The position numbers and the translations under genes are program-made. From the NCBI GenBank assembly GCA_964556705.1, contig CAZKXX010000050.1:1-26631 (forward strand): a stretch of DNA of 26,631 nt, read 5' to 3'. The notes beneath the pieces are model-generated. The model made no database searches, was not told the DNA's origin, and saw nothing but the letters and a program-made list of their open reading frames with translations. This document shows positions 16,370 through 23,013 of the stretch, piece by piece. The DNA is from CAZKXX01 sp964556705. GTDB lineage: Bacteria > Acidobacteriota > Terriglobia > UBA7540. Every line of letters starts with the position of its first letter. Positions within the stretch are counted from its first letter, which is position 1.

Positions 16370-17314
16370 GTGAAATCGTTCTGGAAATGTTTCGGCACCG
16401 CTGTTCTGCTCCTCGGCGTGGGGTTCGCGCCGGCGACGGCACAGGACGAGCCCTCGACTCCCGCCGAACTCCCCGCGGGAGTGGACGAATTCATCCCCAC
16501 GCAGTGGGCGGCGCAACTGCTCGACCTCGTCTGGAGTTCGCCCAATCCCGAAGCGCGCGACGCGCTCCATCGCGCCGCTTTCGCCGCCGGCACCGTCATC
16601 GTTCCGCACCTCGAAGAAGCGATGAAGGACGACCGCACGGCGGAGTTCGCGGCGCAGTCGCTGGCTTTCCTGGGCGGCGAGCAGGCGCTTCAGGCGTTGT
16701 GGAGGACCCTCAGCGATCCCCGCGACCTGAACCTGCGCCGGTTCTATTACGGCGCCCTGGCCGAATACGAATCGGAAGACGCCGCGCGGATCCTGCTCGA
16801 CGCCATCAGCCGCGCGGACGCTGACGACGACCGCTCGGTGACCGAAGCGGCCATCCTCGCGCTCACGCCGCGCTCGGATGCGAGCATCGCCGAACGGCTG
16901 CGGCAGGTGGAATCGAAAGTTGAAGACATCGTCCTTCAACTCACCATCGAAAACGCCGCCGACGTCATCGAAGCGCGCGCGCGGCTGCTCGATTCGCCTG
17001 CCGGTCAGAAACTCGGAGGGTCGGTCGAGGACGCGGTGCGGAAATATTTCCTGCCGGCGTTCGAGCCGCCGCCCGCGCCGGCTTCGTCGGACGCGAAAAC
17101 CCTGCCCGCTGAAGGCGCGAAGGTCTCTGTGAAGATCGATCACCTGACGCTTTCGCCGGACCAGAACCGCGCGCTCGCCCGCGTCCGGTTCGAAGACATG
17201 GAAGCCGTGGCCTTCTACGACGTCGTCCTTCAGAAGCGCGCCGGCAACTGGACGGTGGCGAGCGTCTGGCTCGGCGAAGAGCGTGAAAAAGCCGCGCCCG
17301 CGCCGCCGCGCTGA
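16370..17314 (+). CDS. Secreted helical-repeat (HEAT-like) protein of unknown function
   Basis: Not recognised as a named family. The GTG at 16370 (GAGG 10 nt upstream) gives a clean signal peptide, MKSFWKCFGTAVLLLGVGFAPATAQ, with cleavage after AQ. ATG 16349 would put seven residues before it. Residues about 30-210 are helix pairs with a HEAT-like pattern (AGTVIVPHLEEAMKD, AQSLAFLGGEQALQALWRTL, AARILLDAIS). After a Pro/Ala linker, a C-terminal domain of about 70 residues (KVSVKIDHLTLSPDQNRALARVRF...NWTVASVWLG) has a beta pattern. It lies 68 bp after gph and 61 bp before selB. It is probably a periplasmic adaptor; no enzyme motif is seen. Confidence 0.78.
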   Translation: MKSFWKCFGTAVLLLGVGFAPATAQDEPSTPAELPAGVDEFIPTQWAAQLLDLVWSSPNPEARDALHRAAFAAGTVIVPHLEEAMKDDRTAEFAAQSLAFLGGEQALQALWRTLSDPRDLNLRRFYYGALAEYESEDAARILLDAISRADADDDRSVTEAAILALTPRSDASIAERLRQVESKVEDIVLQLTIENAADVIEARARLLDSPAGQKLGGSVEDAVRKYFLPAFEPPPAPASSDAKTLPAEGAKVSVKIDHLTLSPDQNRALARVRFEDMEAVAFYDVVLQKRAGNWTVASVWLGEEREKAAPAPPR

Positions 17315-17336
17315 GGGTCACGTCACGGCGCGCCGG

Positions 17337-17366
17337 TTGCCCGCCGCCTCGCCCATCGCGGATAAT
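17337..17366 (+). promoter_or_regulatory. Promoter immediately upstream of selB
   Basis: TTGCCC (17337-17342), an 18-bp spacer and GATAAT (17361-17366). The selB ATG is only 9 nt after the -10, so a leaderless or nearly leaderless mRNA is predicted. No Shine-Dalgarno is present. Confidence 0.5.
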
Positions 17367-17375
17367 CTCCTGCAC

Positions 17376-19280
17376 ATGAAATACGTCATTGTCGGAACCG
17401 CCGGGCACATCGACCACGGAAAATCCGCGCTCGTTCAGGCGCTTACCGGCACGGACCCGGACCGCTGGGAGGAAGAAAAGCGCCGCGGCATCACCATCGA
17501 CCTCGGCTTCGCCCACCTCGATCTCGGCGGCGACGTCCGCGCAGGCTTCATCGACGTTCCCGGACACGAAGGTTTCGTGCGCAACATGCTGGCGGGCGTG
17601 GGCGGTATCGATCTGGTGCTGCTCGTCATCGCCGCCGACGAGTCGGTCAAACCGCAGACGCGCGAACACTTCGACATCTGCCGGCTGCTCGGCATCCGCA
17701 AGGGACTCGTGGCGCTCACCAAGTCCGACCTGATTGAGCCCGACCTTCTCGATCTCGTGCGCCTGGAAGTGCAGGACTTCGTCGCCGGCTCTTTTCTCGA
17801 AGGCGCCCCCATCCTTTCGGTCAGCGCCAAAACCGGCGCGGGGCTCGAGGCGCTGAAGACCGAGCTGCGTCGCCTGAGTCTGGAAATCGAACCGAAACCT
17901 GTTCACCAAACTTTCCGCCTGCCCATTGACCGCGCATTCGTCATGAAAGGATTCGGCGCGGTGGTGACGGGCACGCTGATTTCAGGAAGAGTCGAGAAAG
18001 AATCGGACGTCGAAGTCTATCCGCTCGGCCGGCGCGCGCGCGTGCGCGGGGTGGAAGTGCATAACCAGCCGGCCGAGGCGGCCACGGCCGGCCAGCGCAC
18101 GGCGCTGAACCTCGCGGGCGTGGAGGCGAAGGAGCTGGCGCGCGGAATGACGCTCGCGCCGCCCGGCCTTTTTGAACCCACCCCGCAGCTCGACGCCGTC
18201 GTGAGTCTCTTGCCGGACGCGCGCCCGCTCCGCCATCGCGCCCGCACGCATTTCCACTGCTGGACGTCGGAGACGGTCGCGGAAGTCGTGCTGCTCGACG
18301 CGAAAGAGCTCGCGCCGGGCGGCCGCGCCTACGCGCAGCTCCGGCTCCAGGACGCGGGTTTGTTTCTTCCCGGCGACCGCTTCATCCTGCGGCAGTTTTC
18401 GCCCGTCGTCACCATCGGTGGCGGAATTATTCTCGACAGTCACCCTTCGCGGCACCGCATCGGCGACGAGCGCGTCCTGCGACTGCTGGAGACGCTCGAC
18501 CGCGGCACGAACGAAGAGCGGCTCGAACAACTCGTCGCCGACTCGGGCGAGATTGCGGTGCCGAGGCTCGTCTCGCGCTCCGGCTGGCCGCCCGCGGAGG
18601 TTCTGCGCGTCGCGGCCGGGTTGGCGAAGGCCGGCCGGCTCGTCCTGCTCGGCCAGCCGCCGGTTTCGATTGCTCATGCGGAACGCGTTCAGGCGCTCGC
18701 GCGCGCGGTCGCGGAACAACTCGAGAAGTTCCACGCAGCGAATCCGCTCGTCGCCGGCATCTCGCGCGAAGAGTTGCGCGGGCGAGTTTCCACACGCGAG
18801 TTCTCGCCGTCGCCTGCGCTTTTTTTGGCGGTACTCACCTCGCTCGCCGGCGAAGGCCGCATCGAGATGGAAGGCGAGACGCTGCGGCTGGCCGGCCGCC
18901 GCGTCCAACTGACCGCCGAGGAAGCGCGCGCGCGCGATGAAATCAGCCGCGCCTTCGAACAGGCTGGGCTCGCCGCCCCCAGCGCGCGTGAAGTTCTCGC
19001 CAGGCTTCCCGTCGACCGCGCGCGCGCCGAAAAGATTTTACAGAATCTCCTGAAGGAGAAAGTCCTCGTCAAGGTCGCCGAGGACCTGATCTTCCATCGA
19101 TCGGCGCTCGAGCGCCTGCGCGCGCTGGTCGCAGAGCAGAAAAAACGCACCGCACGCCTGAATGTTGCCGTGTTCAAAGAAATGACCGGCTTGACGCGCA
19201 AGTACGCGATCCCTCTGCTCGAATACCTGGACCGGGAGCGCGTGACCAGGCGCGAGGGAGACGAGCGGGTGATCCTCTGA
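17376..19280 (+). CDS. selB: Selenocysteine-specific elongation factor SelB
   Basis: A GTPase that carries Sec-tRNA(Sec) to the ribosome at UGA codons marked by a SECIS hairpin. The 634 residues match SelB length. Motifs: G1 GTAGHIDHGKS (7-17), RGITIDLGFA (37-46, SelB-type switch I), G3 DVPGHEGFVRNML (60-72) and G4 TKSD (115-118). EF-Tu-like beta-barrel domains 2 and 3 follow (about 175-345), then an extension of about 260 residues of winged helices that in SelB bind the SECIS (for example EEARARDEISRAFEQAGLAAPSAREVL). The extension separates it from EF-Tu. The ATG at 17376 is the first Met fitting the family. The frame opens earlier, within non-coding sequence. selA, selD and the Sec tRNA are not in this window. 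It ends 13 bp from convergent maf. Confidence 0.96.
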   Translation: MKYVIVGTAGHIDHGKSALVQALTGTDPDRWEEEKRRGITIDLGFAHLDLGGDVRAGFIDVPGHEGFVRNMLAGVGGIDLVLLVIAADESVKPQTREHFDICRLLGIRKGLVALTKSDLIEPDLLDLVRLEVQDFVAGSFLEGAPILSVSAKTGAGLEALKTELRRLSLEIEPKPVHQTFRLPIDRAFVMKGFGAVVTGTLISGRVEKESDVEVYPLGRRARVRGVEVHNQPAEAATAGQRTALNLAGVEAKELARGMTLAPPGLFEPTPQLDAVVSLLPDARPLRHRARTHFHCWTSETVAEVVLLDAKELAPGGRAYAQLRLQDAGLFLPGDRFILRQFSPVVTIGGGIILDSHPSRHRIGDERVLRLLETLDRGTNEERLEQLVADSGEIAVPRLVSRSGWPPAEVLRVAAGLAKAGRLVLLGQPPVSIAHAERVQALARAVAEQLEKFHAANPLVAGISREELRGRVSTREFSPSPALFLAVLTSLAGEGRIEMEGETLRLAGRRVQLTAEEARARDEISRAFEQAGLAAPSAREVLARLPVDRARAEKILQNLLKEKVLVKVAEDLIFHRSALERLRALVAEQKKRTARLNVAVFKEMTGLTRKYAIPLLEYLDRERVTRREGDERVIL

Positions 19281-19293
19281 GGTGAGGATAGGA

Positions 19294-19869
19294 CTAGGGG
19301 TCCGGGCGCGGAAACCGTCTGAGCATCTCCGCCACCCGCGCCACGGGCAGGCCGACCACGTTCGAATAATCTCCCTCGACGCGTTCGACAAATTTCGCCG
19401 CGTGCCCCTGGATTCCGTATCCGCCCGCTTTATCGAACGGCTCGCCTGTCGCGACGTATTCGCGGATCTCCGCGTCGCTGAGCGCCCGGAACGTGACGGC
19501 GGTGGATTCTTCGCCGAGAGCCTCCACGCGGTCCGGCGCGCGGACGAGGCATACGGCCGTCGTCACGCGGTGCGTGCGGCCTGAAAGACGCCGCATCATC
19601 TGCCCGGCTTCGGCCGCGTCGGCGGGCTTCCCGAGAATCTCGTCGCCGAGCGCCACGACGGTATCGGCGCCGAGGACGAGCGTTCCCGGCTCCGCGCGCG
19701 CGGCAACGTCGAGCGCCTTCTCGCGCGCGGCGCGGCGCGCGAACACCTCCGGAGTTTCGCCCGGCGAAGGAAACTCCGGAATTTCGCTCGGCCGGACCTC
19801 GAATTCGAATCCGGCGCGTGCGAGCAGCTCGCGGCGGCGGGGCGAAGCGGAAGCCAGGACCAGTTTCAT
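19294..19869 (-). CDS. maf: Maf-like nucleoside triphosphate pyrophosphatase
   Basis: A house-cleaning enzyme that hydrolyses non-canonical or pyrimidine NTPs to NMPs. The 191-residue protein starts MKLVLASASPRRRELL (P-loop-like SASPRR). It has ARxxAREKA, GADTVVALGDEILGKP (catalytic Asp region), GRTHRVTTAVCLV and the ending DKAGGYGIQGHAAKFVERVEGDYSNVVGLP. The motif order fits the YhdE/dTTPase-UTPase subgroup. The ATG at 19869 lies 10 nt after a TATAAT, so the mRNA may be almost leaderless. It is convergent with selB and divergent from dciA. Confidence 0.95.
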   Translation of the reverse strand: MKLVLASASPRRRELLARAGFEFEVRPSEIPEFPSPGETPEVFARRAAREKALDVAARAEPGTLVLGADTVVALGDEILGKPADAAEAGQMMRRLSGRTHRVTTAVCLVRAPDRVEALGEESTAVTFRALSDAEIREYVATGEPFDKAGGYGIQGHAAKFVERVEGDYSNVVGLPVARVAEMLRRFPRPDP

Positions 19870-19879
19870 GCGGGCGGCG

Positions 19880-19909
19880 ATTATAGGTTTCTCCGGCCGG
19901 GCTCGACAA
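19880..19909 (-). promoter_or_regulatory. Promoter of maf
   Basis: On the minus strand: TTGTCG (19909-19904), an 18-bp spacer and TATAAT (19885-19880). The start codon begins 10 nt after the -10 box. Confidence 0.6.
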
Positions 19910-19936
19910 CTTGTTCCCGGCGGCGGCGCGATGTGC

Positions 19937-19942
19937 TAAACT
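19937..19942 (+). promoter_or_regulatory. Extended -10 candidate for dciA-gatC
   Basis: TGC-TAAACT (19934-19942) is an extended -10 pattern 36 bp before the GTG at 19979. Confidence 0.35.
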
Positions 19943-19978
19943 TAGGCGCTTCATCCATCCTGAACGGGACAAGGCGGC

Positions 19979-20434
19979 GTGAAAGAAATCGGCGTCATTC
20001 TTCCTTCCGTACTGAGGCAGCAGGTGCGGCGAACGGACTCTGCGCTCGCCGAACTGCTCGCGCCTTTCTGGCCGCGCGTGGTCGGTAAAGGTCTCGCGCA
20101 GCAATGCCGCCCGGCGGGTTTTGACGCGGGGACGCTGACGATTGAGACCTCCTGCACGGCCTGGGCCGCCGAACTTCGCCGCATGAGCGAAGAAGTGCGC
20201 GCCGCCGTCAACGGCTACCTCGGAAAGCCGGTGGTCAGGAAGCTGCGCATTCGATACGCGGCCCCGGGAAATCGCGTGCAGGGCCGGAGCGCCGCGAAGG
20301 CCGCGGTCGCCGTAGCGGCCACGGCCGCCTCACCACCCGACGGCCTGGCCAAGCTCGATGCGGAAATCTCCGGCATCATCGAGCGGTCCTTTTCGAAATA
20401 TTTTTCGAGGAAGAACCCGAACCGATGGCACTGA
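19979..20434 (+). CDS. DUF721 protein, DciA-like
   Basis: A 151-residue protein of the DUF721 family, whose studied member DciA recruits the replicative helicase DnaB in bacteria without DnaC. The N-terminal core fits: LPSVLRQQVRRTDSALAELLAPFWPRVVGKGLAQQCRPAGFDAGTLTIETSCTAWAAELRRMSEEV, with the family Trp residues at the turn WPRVVG and in AWAAEL. The C-terminal half (Ala-rich linker, then AEISGIIERSFSKYFSRK) is less conserved. It starts with GTG after GGCGGC and has no strong Shine-Dalgarno. Its last 10 bp overlap gatC, implying coupled translation. DciA function is inferred from the family. Confidence 0.85.
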   Translation: MKEIGVILPSVLRQQVRRTDSALAELLAPFWPRVVGKGLAQQCRPAGFDAGTLTIETSCTAWAAELRRMSEEVRAAVNGYLGKPVVRKLRIRYAAPGNRVQGRSAAKAAVAVAATAASPPDGLAKLDAEISGIIERSFSKYFSRKNPNRWH

Positions 20435-20727
20435 GCGAAAAGGACGTTCGCTACGTCGCGGACCTCGCGCATCTGGAATTGACCGAAGAGGAAGTGCGCG
20501 CCTTCCTGCCCCAGCTCGATTCAATCCTCGAATACATGCAGAAGTTGAACGAGCTCGATACAACGCAGGTCGAGCCCATGGCTCAGGTGACGTTTACTTC
20601 ATCGGAGAACCCTTCGATCCGGAGCGACGAGCCCCGGAAAACGTTCGGCCCCGAGGAGGCGCTCGCCAACGCCCCGGAGCCGGGACCGGGTTACTTCAAG
20701 GTGCCGCGCGTCATCGAGCGCGAATAA
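20425..20727 (+). CDS. gatC: Asp/Glu-tRNA amidotransferase subunit C
   Basis: The 100-residue small subunit that stabilises GatA-GatB in the transamidation of mischarged Glu-tRNA(Gln) or Asp-tRNA(Asn). Typical sequence: LSEKDVRYVADLAHLELTEEEVRAFLPQLDSILEYMQKLNELDTTQVEPMAQV, then the conserved RSDEPRKTF and the ending PGYFKVPRVIERE. The ATG at 20425 lies inside the end of dciA. gatA follows after 113 bp filled by a heptad-repeat element. gatB is not in the window. Confidence 0.96.
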   Translation: MALSEKDVRYVADLAHLELTEEEVRAFLPQLDSILEYMQKLNELDTTQVEPMAQVTFTSSENPSIRSDEPRKTFGPEEALANAPEPGPGYFKVPRVIERE

Positions 20728-20736
20728 CGCACGACC

Positions 20737-20833
20737 CTCGAAACGCGAAATTCGAAACTCGGAAACCGCCTCAGCCCGTCCGCCAGTTCCAAGTTTCCAA
20801 TTTCCAGTTTCGATTTTTCAGCTTCCCATTCCG
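20737..20833. repeat. Heptad-repeat inverted element H2 (gatC-gatA gap)
   Basis: The left arm, 20737-20766, contains CTCGAAA, CGCGAAA, TTCGAAA, CTCGGAA. The right arm, 20785-20833, contains AGTTCCA, AGTTTCC, AATTTCC, AGTTTCG, ATTTTTC, AGCTTCC, CATTCCG, whose complement gives GGAAACT/CGAAACT units like the left arm. The loop is about 18 nt. The element ends 7 bp before the gatA ATG. Confidence 0.8.
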
Positions 20834-20840
20834 GCGAAGT

Positions 20841-22292
20841 ATGGATCTGACCACACTTAACATTGACGCCTTGCACGAGGGCCTCGCGGCGCGCAAGTTC
20901 AGCGCGGTCGAGCTGGCCGAGGCGCATTTCGCACGCATCGAACGCGAGGACGCGCAGGTCCGCGCTTACTTGTCGCTGGCGCGCGAGGAAGCGCTCGCGC
21001 AGGCGCGCGAAGTGGATCGCGGCCTTGCCGCGGGCGAGCCGCTGCGGGCGCTTTCCGGCGTTCCCGTCGCCGTCAAGGACGTCATTCTCACCCGCGGCCT
21101 GAAGACCACCTGCGCTTCGCGCATGCTCGAGGACTTCGTGGCGCCGTACGATGCCACAGCCACCGAGCGGCTGCGCGCTGCCGGAGCCGTCATCCTCGGC
21201 AAAACGAACTGCGATGAGTTCGCGATGGGCTCGTCCACGGAGAACTCGGCGTTCTTCCCCACGCGCAATCCGCGCGATTTGGAGCGTGTGCCCGGCGGCT
21301 CGAGCGGCGGCTCAGCCGCTGCCGTCGCCGCGAACCTCGCCACGGTTTCGCTCGGTTCCGATACAGGCGGCTCGATCCGCCAGCCCGCGGCGCTGTGCGG
21401 CATCGTGGGGATGATGGGCACCTACGGCCGCGTCTCGCGCTACGGGCTCGTCGCTTTTGCTTCGTCGCTCGACCACATCGGGCCGTTCGGGCGCAACGTG
21501 CGCGACACGGCGCGCGTGCTCGGCGTCATCGCCGGGCGCGACCCGCTCGATTCGACCTCGGCCGGCGTGCCGGTGCCGGATTATCTCGCCCCGCTCGACG
21601 GCGACGTGAAGGGCCTCAAGGTCGGCGTCCCGAAGGAATATTTCAAGGGACTCTCTTCCGATATCGGCGACAACATTCAGAAAGGGATCGACCTGCTGGC
21701 GAAGCTCGGCTGTCGAGTCGAAGAAATCAGCCTGCCGCACACCGAGTACGCCATCGCCTGCTACTACATCATTTGTACCGCCGAGGCGAGCTCGAACCTG
21801 GCCCGGTACGACGGCGTGCGCTACACCTTCCGCGCGCCGGAATATTCCGGACTGCGCGACATGTATCGCAAGACACGCGACCAGGGTTTCGGCGCCGAGG
21901 TGAAGCGGCGCATCATGCTGGGCACGTACGTTCTCAGCTCCGGCTATTACGACGCCTATTATTTGAAAGCCCAGAAAGTGCGCACCCTGGTGGCGCGCGA
22001 TTTTCTGGAGGCGTTCGAAGAAGTGGACGTTATCGTCACCCCGACTTCGCCCATCCCCGCCTTCAAGTTCGGCGAGCGGCTGAGCGACCCTCTCCAGATG
22101 TATCTCGCCGACATCGACACGGTCACGGCGAGTCTCGCGGGCATTCCGGGGCTTTCGGTTCCCTGCGGGCGGACGCGCGGCGAGCCGCGCCTGCCCGTGG
22201 GAATGCAGATGCTGGCGCGGCACTTCGATGAGCCGCGTCTCCTGCGTGTAGCCTATGCGTTCGAGCAGGCGGGCGGATTCGAGGCCGCCTGA
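20841..22292 (+). CDS. gatA: Asp/Glu-tRNA amidotransferase subunit A
   Basis: The amidase subunit that releases ammonia from glutamine. At 483 residues it has the full Ser-cisSer-Lys triad: Lys79 in GVPVAVKDVI, Ser154 in PGGSSGGSAAAVAA and Ser178 in GSDTGGSIRQPAAL. DEFAMGSSTENSAF and the C-terminal DVIVTPTSPIPAFKFGE and GIPGLSVPCG segments are typical of GatA rather than other amidases. The ATG at 20841 is the family start; the frame is open upstream only through gatC and repeat sequence. No Shine-Dalgarno precedes it: the preceding bases belong to the heptad element. Confidence 0.96.
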   Translation: MDLTTLNIDALHEGLAARKFSAVELAEAHFARIEREDAQVRAYLSLAREEALAQAREVDRGLAAGEPLRALSGVPVAVKDVILTRGLKTTCASRMLEDFVAPYDATATERLRAAGAVILGKTNCDEFAMGSSTENSAFFPTRNPRDLERVPGGSSGGSAAAVAANLATVSLGSDTGGSIRQPAALCGIVGMMGTYGRVSRYGLVAFASSLDHIGPFGRNVRDTARVLGVIAGRDPLDSTSAGVPVPDYLAPLDGDVKGLKVGVPKEYFKGLSSDIGDNIQKGIDLLAKLGCRVEEISLPHTEYAIACYYIICTAEASSNLARYDGVRYTFRAPEYSGLRDMYRKTRDQGFGAEVKRRIMLGTYVLSSGYYDAYYLKAQKVRTLVARDFLEAFEEVDVIVTPTSPIPAFKFGERLSDPLQMYLADIDTVTASLAGIPGLSVPCGRTRGEPRLPVGMQMLARHFDEPRLLRVAYAFEQAGGFEAA

Positions 22293-22322
22293 GCACATAA
22301 CAGACGCCATCCCCACGTATTC

Positions 22323-22345
22323 CTAGCCTATTCAAAAGCCGCACC
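22323..22345. repeat. Short dispersed repeat CTAGCCTAT(T)CAAA(A)GCCGCACC
   Basis: This 23-bp site matches 13391-13411 except for two single-base insertions (an extra T and an extra A). Both copies are intergenic. The rest of the 127-bp gatA-redoxin gap holds only a TATAAT (22398-22403) 16 nt before the redoxin start. Confidence 0.55.
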
Positions 22346-22397
22346 ATCCCGCCAGGTTTTCCGCGGGTCTCTCGCGCCCGGCGCCCCGGCCCTGTAC

Positions 22398-22403
22398 TAT
22401 AAT
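22398..22403 (+). promoter_or_regulatory. TATAAT -10 box of the redoxin-cytochrome operon
   Basis: A perfect TATAAT 16 bp before the GTG at 22420. No -35 hexamer at 17 bp (CGCCCG). Confidence 0.45.
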
Positions 22404-22419
22404 GAGCGTTTGAGGGTGC

Positions 22420-23013
22420 GTGAGCGTGGGAACTTCCGCGGCAGTGCGCGGACTGGCGACGCTGGCGCCGGCGCTGCTCCTGGCAGCGAGCGCCGGTGCG
22501 GCGGACGTGCGCCTGCCGGACGTCTCCGGCAAACTCGTGAACCCCTTCGCTTCCCCCGACACGAAAGCCGTGGTGTTCGTGTTTGTTTCCACGGAGTGTC
22601 CGATCTCGAATCGCTACGCGCCCGAAGTGCGCCGCCTCTCCGACGAGTTCTCGAAAGAGGGAATTTCCTTCTGGCTGATCTTTCCCCTCGGGGATGAAAC
22701 GAGTGAGGCCATCGAAGAGCATGTGGAAGCTTACGCCTATCCGCCACGCGCGCTGCGCGACCCGCGACACGAACTGGTCAAACTCTCGGGGGCGCGCGTG
22801 ACGCCGGAGGCGGCCGTCTTCGTTCCCGGAGCGGACGGCCCGAAGCTCGTCTATCGCGGGCGGATTGACGACCGCTACGTGGACTTCGGCAAGTGGCGGC
22901 GCGAGCCGACCACGCGCGACCTCGAAGAGGTCCTCGAAACCATTCTTTCCGGGGTCGAGCCCGAGACGAAAACGACGACCGCCATCGGCTGTTTTATTCC
23001 CAATCCCAAATGA
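22420..23013 (+). CDS. Secreted redoxin-domain (AhpC/TSA-like) protein
   Basis: A thioredoxin-fold protein of 197 residues with a signal peptide (LATLAPALLLAASAGAADV, cleavage near Ala28). The active-site region is VVFVFVSTECPISNRYAPEVRRL, with a single Cys60 followed by Pro, so it is peroxiredoxin/TlpA-like but not a CxxC thioredoxin. RVTPEAAVFV carries the cis-Pro. A second Cys lies in the C-terminal IGCFIPNPK. The GTG at 22420 has GAGGG close by; GTG 22426 is spaced better. Its stop overlaps the next gene as ATGA, so it works with the cytochrome/copper protein, perhaps in copper or thiol handling outside the cytoplasm (inference). Confidence 0.86.
   Translation: MSVGTSAAVRGLATLAPALLLAASAGAADVRLPDVSGKLVNPFASPDTKAVVFVFVSTECPISNRYAPEVRRLSDEFSKEGISFWLIFPLGDETSEAIEEHVEAYAYPPRALRDPRHELVKLSGARVTPEAAVFVPGADGPKLVYRGRIDDRYVDFGKWRREPTTRDLEEVLETILSGVEPETKTTTAIGCFIPNPK

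Noticed and set aside
17315..17375. Possible Sec tRNA next to selB
   Set aside because: The gap is only 61 bp, too short for a Sec tRNA of 90-100 nt, and shows no cloverleaf. No tRNA-like sequence was seen elsewhere in the gaps.
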